The notes under the pieces: generated by a model | The model's input: only the letters and a program-made list of their open reading frames with translations | Told to the model about the DNA's origin: nothing | The model's database searches: none | Made by a program: the position numbers and the translations under genes | Assembly (NCBI GenBank): GCA_965228625.1 | Contig: OZ245829.1 | Span: 4,588,001-4,652,000, forward strand | Reading direction: 5' to 3' | Length of the DNA: 64,000 bases | Source of the DNA: UBA2767 sp965228625 | GTDB taxonomy: Bacteria > Pseudomonadota > Alphaproteobacteria > Rhizobiales > Methyloligellaceae | Part shown: positions 35,478 to 44,165 of the stretch, piece after piece | Layout: each line of letters begins with the position of its first letter | Position numbering within the stretch: position 1 is the first letter of the stretch

Positions 35478-37046
35478 CTATTGAGAGCCGACGTTTGACT
35501 GCATCTTCTCCATCACCTGATCGAGGGAGAAGCTGGCGGCCTTCTGCCGTGGCGGGAATTTCTCGAAGGTCTTGAGGAAGTCCGCCACATAGGCCTGCGC
35601 CGGTACGAGCAGATACGCCCGATCGAGCAGCCAGTCATAGTACGTATTGGACGTCCTGTAGGCCCGCTCATAGGGATCGCGCCGCAGATTGACGATCAGC
35701 GGAACGCGCAGCGGCGTCCACGGCTCCATCCAGGCGCGCAAGGTCGTGTAGGACTTCTGCTCCAGGAAGAGCATCTTCCAGTCATTGTAGCGAAGGGCTG
35801 TGAGATCTCCGTCGTCAGAGAAGTAGAAGATCTCGTTACGCGGTCCCTTTTCTTCCTCGCCCGTCAGATAAGGCAGGAAGTTGTAGCCATCGAGATGGAC
35901 ATTATAGTCTCGGCCGATCGCCTTGACGCCGCCCGCGAGGAGCTTCTCCTTGATGTTCGGCTCACCGGCCGCCGCCAGATATGTCGGCAACCAGTCCATG
36001 TGATGCATGATCTGGTTGGAGACGCTGCCCGCCTTGATCTTGCCGGGCCAGCGTACCATCGAAGGCACGCGCCAGCCGCCTTCCCAGTTCGTGTTCTTCT
36101 CGCCGAAGAACGGGGTCATGGCGGCGTCGGGCCATGTGTTCATGTGCGGCCCGTTGTCGGTGGAGTAGTGAACGATGGTGTTGTCGGCAATGCCGAGCTC
36201 ATCAAGTTTCTTGAGGAGCAGGCCGACATGCCTGTCATGTTCGACCATTCCGTCGGAGTACTCGTCCTGACCGGAAATGCCGCGCAGCGAATCCTTGACA
36301 TGCGTCCGGAAATGCATGCGCGTGCCGTTCCACCAGACATAGAAGGGCTTGCCGGACTTGTGCGCCCGATCGATGAAATTCAGGGCCGCATCGACGGTTT
36401 CGTCGTCGACCGTTTCCATGCGTTTTTTGGTCAGCGGGCCCGTGTCCTCGATGTTCCCATCAGCCGATGACTTGATCACGCCGCGCGGGCCGAAACGCTC
36501 GCGGAACTTCGGATCCTTCGGATAGTCCTCGTTCTCCGGCTCTTCCTCCGCGTTCAGGTGGTAGAGATTTCCGAGGAACTCGTCGAAGCCGTGGTTTGTG
36601 GGCAGATGCTCGTCCTTGTCGCCAAGATGATTCTTGCCGAACTGTCCCGTGACGTAGCCCTGCGCCTTGAGCAGGCCGGCGATGGTCGGATCTTCCTTCC
36701 GCATGCCGAGTTCCGCCCCGGGGAGGCCGACCTTGGAAAGGCCGGTCCGGAAGACGCTTTGGCCCATGATGTAGGATGACCGTCCCGCCGTGCAGGATTG
36801 TTCGCCGTAATAGTCGGTGAACATCATGCCTTCCTTGGCAATGCGGTCGATATTCGGCGTCCGGTACCCCATCAGGCCGAATGTGTAGGCGCTGATGTTC
36901 GATTGCCCGATATCGTCGCCCCATATCACCAGGATGTTGGGCTTCTTGTCCTGTGCGTACGCTCCGGACGCGATCGTCAAAGCCAGCAGCAATGTCGCAG
37001 CAAAGAAGACGGTGACGAAGCCGGCAGCACTTCGGGTGTCTCTCAT
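35478..37046 (-). CDS. Exported sulfatase (arylsulfatase-like, formylglycine type)
   Basis: The 522-residue product has a signal peptide (cleaved near GAYAQDK), the metal-site start PNILVIWGDDIGQSNISAYT, and the formylglycine motif SCTAGRSSYIMGQ with Cys85 as the residue to be oxidised. Further sulfatase marks are FGKNHLGDKDEHLPTNHGFD, HMDWLPTYLAAAGEP and GGWRVPSMVRWPG. It should hydrolyse a sulfate ester in the periplasm; the substrate is not evident. GGAGG precedes ATG 37046. The formylglycine-generating enzyme gene lies 64 bases upstream and moxR 90 bases downstream, all on one strand. Confidence 0.93.
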   Translation of the reverse strand: MRDTRSAAGFVTVFFAATLLLALTIASGAYAQDKKPNILVIWGDDIGQSNISAYTFGLMGYRTPNIDRIAKEGMMFTDYYGEQSCTAGRSSYIMGQSVFRTGLSKVGLPGAELGMRKEDPTIAGLLKAQGYVTGQFGKNHLGDKDEHLPTNHGFDEFLGNLYHLNAEEEPENEDYPKDPKFRERFGPRGVIKSSADGNIEDTGPLTKKRMETVDDETVDAALNFIDRAHKSGKPFYVWWNGTRMHFRTHVKDSLRGISGQDEYSDGMVEHDRHVGLLLKKLDELGIADNTIVHYSTDNGPHMNTWPDAAMTPFFGEKNTNWEGGWRVPSMVRWPGKIKAGSVSNQIMHHMDWLPTYLAAAGEPNIKEKLLAGGVKAIGRDYNVHLDGYNFLPYLTGEEEKGPRNEIFYFSDDGDLTALRYNDWKMLFLEQKSYTTLRAWMEPWTPLRVPLIVNLRRDPYERAYRTSNTYYDWLLDRAYLLVPAQAYVADFLKTFEKFPPRQKAASFSLDQVMEKMQSNVGSQ

Positions 37047-37110
37047 GTTTGAACCTCCGCGTTTAACAACATGATCTCCAACACAATGCGTTGGCCGTCT
37101 TCCGCGGCCT

Positions 37111-38139
37111 TTATTTCTGAGCCTCCTTGAGGGGGCGATTCAGAACCGTTCGGAACCCAACATGCGCGGCGCCCAGATCCACCTCCTGCGGCTGGCGGGC
37201 CGAGGGGCGGTAACGCGCGCAGAAATTCGATGCACACAGATAGGACCCGCCCTTGATCACGCGCCGTGGCGCCTGGCCAGGCGCAAGCCGGATGAGATGG
37301 AGTGCGGGGCCGGCGGGATTCTGTGCGGCCTCGCGGCGATGGCCGCGCCGGTACCAGTCGCGCGTCCATTCCCAGACATTGCCGAGCATGTCTTTCAGGC
37401 CGTAGCCGTTCGCCGGGAAGCACCCCACCGGGGCCGTGGTTTCGTAGCCGTCATCCCTGGAATTGATGATCGGAAAAATGCCTTGCCAGGTATTCGCGGT
37501 CGGGTTGCCGTCCTTGTCGAAAGGCTTTGACCAGTCTTCCGACGCATCGCGTCCGCCAAGTGCCGCAAACTCCCACTGGGCTTCCGTGGGCAGGCTGCGG
37601 CCGCGCCACTTCGCATATGCATTGGCGTCCTGGTAAGCAATGTGAATGACCGGGTGGTTGTCCTTGCCTTCAATTGAACTGCCGGGACCCGTGGGACGGC
37701 GCCAGTTCGCACCCTTCACATATTGCCACCAACTGCTGAGCCGTGCTCCGGGCCGTAGCGCCGTCGGCTTGATGAAGACAATTGCACCCGGCTCGAGCAG
37801 GAGCTTCGGCACGCCTGGCCGGGATTGCGGATCGAGCCCGCGCTCGGCGAGTGTCACATAGCCTGTCGCGTCCACGAATTCACGAAACTGCGCGTTGGTG
37901 ACTTCGTGCCGGTCGATCCAGAAACCGTCGACGCGGACACTATGGGCATGCCGCTCTTCCGGTCTTTGGTCATCCGAGCCCATGCGGAACGCACCACCTG
38001 GAACATAGGCCATGCCAGCGGTGTCCGTGCCGCCACTCGGCAGCCCGGAATATCGGTCGCATTTCTTATTTTCGGCAAAGGTTGTGGCGGGAATGAACAG
38101 TAGAGCGGCAAACACAACGCTCCTGATACTTGTACGCAT
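37111..38139 (-). CDS. Exported formylglycine-generating enzyme (SUMF1/FGE family)
   Basis: FGE oxidises the sulfatase cysteine to formylglycine. From ATG 38139 (GGGAGG upstream) the product is 342 residues with a signal peptide (MRTSIRSVVFAALLFIPATT, cleaved near FAENKK). FGE-sulfatase domain marks are AYVPGGAFRMGSDDQRPEER, RSLPTEAQWEFAALGG, LGNVWEWTRDWY and KGGSYLCASNFCARYRPSAR, in which Cys302 and Cys307 match the catalytic pair. The export signal suggests that modification may happen in the periplasm, unlike the better-known cytoplasmic bacterial FGE. The sulfatase gene is next downstream. Confidence 0.92.
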   Translation of the reverse strand: MRTSIRSVVFAALLFIPATTFAENKKCDRYSGLPSGGTDTAGMAYVPGGAFRMGSDDQRPEERHAHSVRVDGFWIDRHEVTNAQFREFVDATGYVTLAERGLDPQSRPGVPKLLLEPGAIVFIKPTALRPGARLSSWWQYVKGANWRRPTGPGSSIEGKDNHPVIHIAYQDANAYAKWRGRSLPTEAQWEFAALGGRDASEDWSKPFDKDGNPTANTWQGIFPIINSRDDGYETTAPVGCFPANGYGLKDMLGNVWEWTRDWYRRGHRREAAQNPAGPALHLIRLAPGQAPRRVIKGGSYLCASNFCARYRPSARQPQEVDLGAAHVGFRTVLNRPLKEAQK

Positions 38140-38425
38140 TACAGACCTCCCGCCTTCATCAATCACTCTAGGTCAGAGAAAAAGCGAACTCAACCAGTGC
38201 CTGTCTAGCCAAAAAGTATACAACCACAGATTGTGTCGACGCCTATTTCTGGTTGTCTTCGCTCAAGTTGGTTGACGCGGGACCTGGCGTTGCTGCGGGC
38301 GCGCAAATGGATCGGTGGCGGCTTGGTTGGCCAATCAAACATTCCCGTGATTGTCATATTCCCGACATGTGCAACCGGGAACGTCTCGGAAAAGAACAAG
38401 CCTGGAAGAGGAGGCAAGATTGGCC

Positions 38426-39442
38426 ATGGCCAGGATGAAAGCAGCCGTTGTTAGCGAATTCGGCAAACCGCTGGATATCCGCGAAGTCGAAAAACCGGAA
38501 ACGACGCCCGGCAAGATCGTCGTGAAGATCGAGGCCTCGGGCGTCTGTCACACCGATCTGCATGCGGCAAGCGGGGACTGGCCGGTGAAGCCGTCACTTC
38601 CCTTCATCCCGGGCCATGAGGGCGTAGGCGTCGTCGCCGAAGTGGGAAGCGGCGTCACCGCAGTGAAAGAAGGCGACCGCGTGGGCGTGCCATGGCTGCA
38701 CACTGCCTGCGGGCACTGCCACCATTGCTGCGGCGGCTGGGAGACATTGTGCACCGATCAGCAGAACACCGGATATTCGGTCAATGGCGGGTTCGCGGAG
38801 TATGTGTTGGCCGACCCTGACTATGTGGGCCACCTGCCAGACGGTCTCGACTTCGAACCCGCGGCACCCGTGCTCTGCGCCGGCGTCACGGTCTACAAAG
38901 GCCTCAAGGAGACCGACACGAAGCCGGGCGATACGGTCGCGATCATGGGCATCGGCGGGCTTGGCCACATGGCCGTGCAATACGCCAAGGCCATGGGCCT
39001 GTATGTGGTCGCCGTCGACATTGCCGATGAAAAGCTGGCACTGGCCGACAAACTGGGCGCTGATCAGGTGATCAACGCGGCAGAAATCGATCCCGCCGCC
39101 GAGGCGCAGAAGGGCGGCGGCGTGGAGGGTGTGTTGGTGACGGCCGTCTCCACATCTTCCTTCTCGCAAGGGCTCGGCATGCTGGCGCGCGGAGGAACCA
39201 TGAGTCTGGTCGGATTGCCGCCAGGCGGGTTCGAACTGCCGATCTTCGATGTGGTGCTGACGCGCAAGACGATTCGTGGCTCGATTGTCGGTACGCGCAA
39301 CGACCTCACCGAGTCGCTGGCATTCGCTGCCGGAGGCAAGGTCGCCGCGCACTACACCACCGAGACCCTGGACGATATCAATTCAATCTTCGCACGCATG
39401 AAGCAGGGCGATATTGACGGCCGGATCGTGATGGAGATTTAG
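38426..39442 (+). CDS. adhP: Zinc-dependent alcohol dehydrogenase (AdhP type)
   Basis: The enzyme oxidises primary alcohols with NAD. The 338-residue product has catalytic zinc ligands in SGVCHTDLHAA and PGHEGVGVV and structural zinc cysteines in CGHCHHCCGGWETLC. The Rossmann motif is GIGGLGHMAVQYAKAMG. The start ATG 38426 follows GAGGAGG by 11 bases; a TTG at 38420 is possible. Length fits the AdhP class. It is transcribed away from the FGE-sulfatase cluster and has no evident operon partner. Confidence 0.93.
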   Translation: MARMKAAVVSEFGKPLDIREVEKPETTPGKIVVKIEASGVCHTDLHAASGDWPVKPSLPFIPGHEGVGVVAEVGSGVTAVKEGDRVGVPWLHTACGHCHHCCGGWETLCTDQQNTGYSVNGGFAEYVLADPDYVGHLPDGLDFEPAAPVLCAGVTVYKGLKETDTKPGDTVAIMGIGGLGHMAVQYAKAMGLYVVAVDIADEKLALADKLGADQVINAAEIDPAAEAQKGGGVEGVLVTAVSTSSFSQGLGMLARGGTMSLVGLPPGGFELPIFDVVLTRKTIRGSIVGTRNDLTESLAFAAGGKVAAHYTTETLDDINSIFARMKQGDIDGRIVMEI

Positions 39443-39495
39443 AGCCTCCTCGCGTGCCTACCGTTTGTTCCGGCACACATGATGCAAGAGAGTAA

Positions 39496-39590
39496 CGGCG
39501 CGCGTTTGCACGCGCGCCGATGTGCCGGGTTCTCTAGTTACCTTGCTGGTGCATGCGCGCCTCATCGACGGTGAGCGGACCATCACCGTG
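39496..39590. repeat. Duplicated 3' end of the EF-hand gene (copy 1, remnant)
   Basis: About 95 bases here match 40590-40684 with roughly one difference in eight. The copy contains the same GC-rich hairpin (39497-39505 with 39510-39518), the same stop codon position and the last 19 codons of an EF-hand protein (THGDGPLTVDEARMHQQGN on the minus strand). A TGA directly upstream shows that it is a relic, not a gene. Confidence 0.8.
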
Positions 39591-39703
39591 CGTCTGTCAT
39601 AGTCATCGAAATGCCAAGTATTGTCCTAATATGATTCGTGTTCTGCCATGGCAAAAGCTCGGGCTTGGGACCTGGCTGAGGGATTTTGGCAAAGGAGACT
39701 GAA

Positions 39704-40573
39704 ATGTTACGGGTGTTTTCGGCCGCTCTATTGGCAACAGGCGTGATGACCTTCTCAAGCGGCGAGAGCCGGGCAGCCTGCGGGACCTTCACACTGTCCA
39801 GCTCGGCGGCAAGCCACGAGTCGAACTTCAACGATATGGACGCCAATGGCGAAGTCAGCGTTGGCGACAGCGTTGTCGGTACCCGCACACTGAATAACGC
39901 GGCCGGCAAAACGGTCGCCGAGATGTTCTTCATCGGCACGGTCGACGCGGTTAGCAAGCAGAACGGAACCGCGCGCCGCTCAACCAAATATGTATATGAG
40001 TTCTCGAACGGCACCGTGTTCGGGGCGCGAGATTTCAATCTGCCGGTTGCGTCCTTCAGGGATCTTCCGCCAAAGGAGATGATGGGTCATCCCAATACCG
40101 TGCAGATCATCGGCGGTTCGGGCGCTTATGCGAATGCGCGCGGCGAGGTCGAGTTTCAACTGAACGATCAGGGCGGCGCGGTCTACACGTTCAATTTCGA
40201 CTGCGACCTCGTCGGCACTTGGGTCGGCGAAACCATGGTCGCGCTGAAATCCGAAAACAAGATTGTCGAAACGCCGCGGATTTTCACGATGGTCATCGAA
40301 GAGGTGAAAGGCAATCTGTTGAAGGGAGTCAAAACCTGGCGGTCACCAGAAGACAAGGATCCCGGCTACATCGGCAACCGGCTGACGACAAGCGCCTCGG
40401 AACCGTTCATCGGGGCGTTATCGTCGGATGGCGATACCTTGCGATTGGTAGAGGTCGAAGACAGGGGCATTCTTATTGGCGAGGTACTCGGGCCCGACGA
40501 GATCGAGTTCACCTACATGGAGACGGCGCCGCATCCGGTGGTGTACACGGTGGTTTACCGCCGACAGAAGTGA
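39704..40573 (+). CDS. Secreted protein with an AOC/dirigent-like barrel domain
   Basis: From ATG 39704 (AGGAG upstream) the product is 289 residues with a signal peptide (MLRVFSAALLATGVMTFSSG, cleaved near ESRAACG). The first half reads GEVSVGDSVVGTRTLNN, VYEFSNGTVFGARDF and TVQIIGGSGAYANARGEVEF, a pattern of the allene-oxide-cyclase/dirigent beta-barrel family (G-x-G-x-Y-x-x-A-x-G near the end). The second half (TWVGETMVALKSENKIVETP onward) looks like a separate beta domain. No catalytic residues are known. It sits between the two copies of the EF-hand 3' repeat, so it may have been brought in with them. Confidence 0.7.
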   Translation: MLRVFSAALLATGVMTFSSGESRAACGTFTLSSSAASHESNFNDMDANGEVSVGDSVVGTRTLNNAAGKTVAEMFFIGTVDAVSKQNGTARRSTKYVYEFSNGTVFGARDFNLPVASFRDLPPKEMMGHPNTVQIIGGSGAYANARGEVEFQLNDQGGAVYTFNFDCDLVGTWVGETMVALKSENKIVETPRIFTMVIEEVKGNLLKGVKTWRSPEDKDPGYIGNRLTTSASEPFIGALSSDGDTLRLVEVEDRGILIGEVLGPDEIEFTYMETAPHPVVYTVVYRRQK

Positions 40574-40589
40574 CGCGTGTGTCCGCCAT

Positions 40590-40684
40590 CGGCGCGCGTT
40601 TGCACGCGCGCCGTTGTGCCGGGTTCTCTAGTTGCCTTGCTGGTGCTTGCGCACCTCGTCGATGGTCAGGGAACCATCGCCGTC
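40590..40684. repeat. EF-hand gene 3' end (copy 2, functional)
   Basis: This copy includes the hairpin GGCGCGCGT-TTGC-ACGCGCGCC (40591-40612), which should terminate the EF-hand gene, and the last codons of that gene. It is the intact counterpart of 39496-39590. Confidence 0.8.
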
Positions 40685-41059
40685 CGTGTCGGCGGCCTTG
40701 AAGTCGGCGATCTTCTCGGCGATGGCCTCTTCCATGCCGATGGCGCCGTCCTTGTCGGTGTCACTGTCGGCGAACTCCGGGTGGTCGCCGTGCTCACCGG
40801 CCTCTTCCTTGCTGATCTTTCCGTCCTTGTCGGTGTCGCCGTCCTTGAAGTGCGTGATGGTGATCACCAGCACCTCGCCAAGGTCCAGCGCAAAATCACC
40901 GTCCTTGTCGGCTTTGACGAAATTGACTTCGACGTCCGACATTTCGGCCTGTGCCGGCGTGAACGGGGCGATGGCCAGCAACGCGGCGGCCGCGGTTCCG
41001 ATGAATAGATTTCTCACAACTCTCTCCCAAATCGTGTCGACTGGTTTTTTCATATCCAT
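40628..41059 (-). CDS. Exported EF-hand calcium-binding protein
   Basis: From ATG 41059 (GGGAG upstream) the product is 143 residues with a long signal region ending PFTPAQAEM. Four EF-hand-like loops follow: KADKDGDFALDLGEV, DGDTDKDGKISKEEA, DSDTDKDGAIGMEEA and AADTDGDGSLTIDEV. The DxDxDG loop pattern supports calcium binding in the periplasm, as a buffer or sensor. The C-terminus is RKHQQGN. Its 3' end is duplicated at 39496-39590. Confidence 0.9.
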   Translation of the reverse strand: MDMKKPVDTIWERVVRNLFIGTAAAALLAIAPFTPAQAEMSDVEVNFVKADKDGDFALDLGEVLVITITHFKDGDTDKDGKISKEEAGEHGDHPEFADSDTDKDGAIGMEEAIAEKIADFKAADTDGDGSLTIDEVRKHQQGN

Positions 41060-41081
41060 ATTCGCTCCCAACGCGGCCGCG

Positions 41082-41423
41082 CTAGTAGTAGCGCATGCAG
41101 TTGTTGTAGGCGCGGTTGTAGAGCTTGTTGTAGTTCTTCGACTTACGGGACCCGCCGGTCACCGCACCCGCGCCGCCGCCGATGGCCGCGCCGACGCCTG
41201 CGCCTTTCGAGCCGCGGATGATCCCGCCGAGCAGCGCACCGCCGATCGCGCCGGTGATGGCGCCGCCGACGACCTGGCCGGATGTGTTGCGCTTGGCGTA
41301 ATCATGCGCGTATGACGCGCAGTAGCTCGACTTGTTTGCCGAAGCCGGTTCCGCCGTCGCAAACAGCGTCGCGGCGGCAAACAGTACACAGGCGCCGATG
41401 GCCTGAACCTTTCGAAACGACAC
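41082..41423 (-). CDS. Exported glycine-zipper protein
   Basis: From GTG 41423, after GAGGAGAG, the product is 113 residues with a signal peptide (VSFRKVQAIGACVLFAAATL, cleaved near PASANKS). A Gly-rich stretch VVGGAITGAIGGALLGGIIR and GAGVGAAIGGGAGAVTGG forms a glycine zipper; the end is NKLYNRAYNNCMRYY. Glycine-zipper proteins associate with membranes or the outer envelope; some are lipoprotein-like. Longer in-frame starts lack a signal peptide and are rejected. Confidence 0.75.
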   Translation of the reverse strand: MSFRKVQAIGACVLFAAATLFATAEPASANKSSYCASYAHDYAKRNTSGQVVGGAITGAIGGALLGGIIRGSKGAGVGAAIGGGAGAVTGGSRKSKNYNKLYNRAYNNCMRYY

Positions 41424-41543
41424 GGAACTCTCCTCTCTTTCCTTGATGAAGGGATCAGCACTGAATCTGCCGCACCCTAACCCCATACGTTCGGGCCCGT
41501 CCATGAATTCGCCGTAAGGAGGTGGCGCGCAATTCCCGCGGGC

Positions 41544-42686
41544 GTGGCGGACCGAATCCATGTATCGGTAGGTGCGATCGACAGGCAGGGACGTGGTGCT
41601 TTGATCGAACGTCGCGACATGGACGGCCTGATGCGGGGGTTCCTGATCTCCGCCCTTGCGCTGATCGCCCTGATCCTGCTCGTCAACGGTTCCGACGTGT
41701 TCGTGCCGTTGGCGGTGGCCATGCTGATCTGGTTCCTGATCAACGCAATCGCCACAGGCATCAGCCGGATCCCCTTAGGCGGCAGCCGGTTGCCCCGGTC
41801 TCTGGCGCTGTTCCTTTCCGTCGTCGTGATCCTCGGCTCCGGCGTGCTGGTCGTTGACCTGATAATCCGCAATGTCAGCGCCATGAGTGCGCGGCGGATC
41901 GATTTCAGCTCTAGCCTCAATCCTCTGGTCGACAAGGTGGCGGATTGGATCGGCGTGTCGAATTCCGATGTATTGAACAAGTTCTTCGATACCATCGGCA
42001 TCGAGCAACTCCTTGGCAAGATCGTCAGCACGACCGCGAGCTTTTCCGGCCAGCTCGGCGTGGTCATGCTGTATGTCGTCTTTCTACTGGTCGAGCAGCA
42101 GTTCTTCGATCTCAAGCTGAAGGCGCTCATTCGCGACGACAAACGCCGCGACCTGGTGCGCGGCATTCTCTCGGCCATCGCCCATGACGTCCAGAAGTAC
42201 ATCTGGATCATGACGGTGGTGAGCGCCCTTACGGCCGGGCTGTCCTACGCGGTGATGCAGTGGGTTGGTCTCGACCATCTGGCGTTCTGGGCCTTTCTGA
42301 TCTTCATCCTGAACTTCATCCCGACCATCGGTTCCATACTCGCGACGGCCCTTCCGGCCTTGTTCGCCGTGGTGCAGTTCCAGGGGTTTGCCGAGGCGCT
42401 GACGCTTTTCTTCGTGATCGGGCTCATCGAGATGGCCGTGGGATCGCTGCTGCAGCCACGGCTCGCCGGTCGGTCGCTTAACCTCAGCCAGTTCGTGGTC
42501 GTGCTTTCGCTGTTCGTCTGGGGCGCGATCTGGGGGATCACCGGCATGTTCCTTGCGGTGCCGCTGACCGTCATCGTCATGATCGTGTTTTCGAACTTCC
42601 AGACCACCAGACCTGTCGCAGTCTTACTGTCCCAGGACGGCAGCCTGGCGAGTCTGGCGGACCGGGCAAAAGCCGCACGGCAGTGA
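41544..42686 (+). CDS. AI-2E family transporter
   Basis: The 380-residue product has seven or eight membrane helices, with a long soluble segment between helices 3 and 4 (NPLVDKVADWIGVSNSDVLN), and the conserved region FWAFLIFILNFIPTIGSILA and PRLAGRSLNLSQFVVVLSLF typical of this family. Members export autoinducer-2 or act as sodium/proton antiporters; the substrate is not predictable. The start is uncertain: GTG 41544 or ATG 41619 (MDGLMRGFLIS). Confidence 0.88.
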   Translation: MADRIHVSVGAIDRQGRGALIERRDMDGLMRGFLISALALIALILLVNGSDVFVPLAVAMLIWFLINAIATGISRIPLGGSRLPRSLALFLSVVVILGSGVLVVDLIIRNVSAMSARRIDFSSSLNPLVDKVADWIGVSNSDVLNKFFDTIGIEQLLGKIVSTTASFSGQLGVVMLYVVFLLVEQQFFDLKLKALIRDDKRRDLVRGILSAIAHDVQKYIWIMTVVSALTAGLSYAVMQWVGLDHLAFWAFLIFILNFIPTIGSILATALPALFAVVQFQGFAEALTLFFVIGLIEMAVGSLLQPRLAGRSLNLSQFVVVLSLFVWGAIWGITGMFLAVPLTVIVMIVFSNFQTTRPVAVLLSQDGSLASLADRAKAARQ

Positions 42687-42755
42687 CCGAAGCAACGGAC
42701 GCGGCTGACCCTAAGCCATTCCCGCCGCGATCAAATCTCGAGTGATCGGGTCGAG

Positions 42756-44108
42756 GTGAACTGGACCGTGTCCGTGTTCGATGCCAGTATGCCGACACCG
42801 GTTGCAAGGCAGGGGACCTCACACGTGTCGGGTTTGAGTGTTCGGGTTGGCGTTGTGGTGGGGGCGGTGCTGATTGCGGGCACCTTGCCGCCGACCGCCG
42901 CTCAGTCGCAGTGGCAACCATTCGGCGACAACAGCTTCAGCGGGTCGTCGGAGCCCCGTCCCGGCCGTGCGAACCGGGCCAACCGGCCGCCACCGCCGAT
43001 TACCGGCGACCTCCTGATCAGCCGCGCGACGGACCAGGCGATTGGGCAGGCCATCCTGCAGTATGAACAGATCGTGGCCGCCGGCGGATGGTCCCCGATT
43101 CCAGCCGGTCCCAAACTGAAGTTCGGCTCCAAGGGCAAGCGCGTCGCACTGCTGCGGAAGCGCCTGGCGGCGAGCGGCGACTACGCCGCAACCGGACGGA
43201 GAGCGGTCGGGTTCGACCGCGGGGTGCACGACGCGGTGGTGCGGTTTCAGACCCGGCATGGCCTGACCCCTTCGGGTGAGGTGAACCGGTTCACGCTGAA
43301 GGCGCTGAACGTGTCCGCACAACACCGGCTGCACCAGCTTCGGCTCAACCGCCAGCGCCTGCGGCGGATGCTCGCGCGCACCAAGGGCCGGAAGTATATC
43401 GTCGTGAACATCCCCGGCTACGAGTTGCAGGCGGTGTCCGGCGGGCAGGTACAGGTCTCGAGCCGCGTGGTCGTCGGCAAACCGGCGACCCCGACGCCGG
43501 AGGTTTCCGCAGGCGTGCGGGCGGTGAATTTCCTGCCGCATTGGCACGTCCCGCAATCCATCGCGCGCCGCGCGCTCATTCCCGCGGTCAAGAAGGATCC
43601 GCAATATCTGACGAAGGAACGCATCCGCGTCTACACGAGCTGGGGCGGCGCCGAGATCAATCCGGCGCAGGTCAACTGGTGGGCGCCACAGGGCAAGCGG
43701 TACGTGTTCCGACAGGACCCGGGTCCTCAGAACGCGCTTGGCCTGATCAGGCTCGACATGCCGAACCGGCATATCGTCTACATGCACGACACGCCGCTGA
43801 AGAAGCTGTTCCGCTTCCATCTGCGGCCCTACAGCGCCGGTTGCGTCCGGGTGGAGCGCGTGCAGGACGTGGCGGCGTGGCTGATGCAGAGCCAGCCGGC
43901 GCGCGTCGCGCAGATGACGCAGTCGGGACAGCAGCAAACCGTCAAACTGCCACGACCCGTGCCCGTACATTTCATGTACCTGTCGGCATGGGCGAGCAAT
44001 GGCGGGACCGCCAACTTCCGGATCGACATTTACGACAAGGACGGCACCGCCGCGAGCGGCGCGCGGCTGGCGAAATGGGACTCCGGGTCCCGAAGTGTCG
44101 CCCCCTAG
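42756..44108 (+). CDS. YcbB-like L,D-transpeptidase
   Basis: The enzyme makes 3-3 crosslinks in peptidoglycan or attaches proteins to it. The 450-residue product has a signal segment (VGVVVGAVLIAGTLPPTAAQ), a peptidoglycan-binding domain (KFGSKGKRVALLRKRLAASG, then GVHDAVVRFQTRHGLTPSGE) and a YkuD catalytic domain with YMHDTPLKKLF and PYSAGCVRVERVQDVAAWL, including the catalytic Cys and the expected His. Length and order match YcbB/LdtD-like proteins. The start is GTG 42756 or ATG 42789. Confidence 0.92.
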   Translation: MNWTVSVFDASMPTPVARQGTSHVSGLSVRVGVVVGAVLIAGTLPPTAAQSQWQPFGDNSFSGSSEPRPGRANRANRPPPPITGDLLISRATDQAIGQAILQYEQIVAAGGWSPIPAGPKLKFGSKGKRVALLRKRLAASGDYAATGRRAVGFDRGVHDAVVRFQTRHGLTPSGEVNRFTLKALNVSAQHRLHQLRLNRQRLRRMLARTKGRKYIVVNIPGYELQAVSGGQVQVSSRVVVGKPATPTPEVSAGVRAVNFLPHWHVPQSIARRALIPAVKKDPQYLTKERIRVYTSWGGAEINPAQVNWWAPQGKRYVFRQDPGPQNALGLIRLDMPNRHIVYMHDTPLKKLFRFHLRPYSAGCVRVERVQDVAAWLMQSQPARVAQMTQSGQQQTVKLPRPVPVHFMYLSAWASNGGTANFRIDIYDKDGTAASGARLAKWDSGSRSVAP

Positions 44109-44165
44109 ACGAAGTGCCGAAAGGCTGTAAACAGGTGCGCGTTTGAAAAGGTGAGGAGCGTTGAA

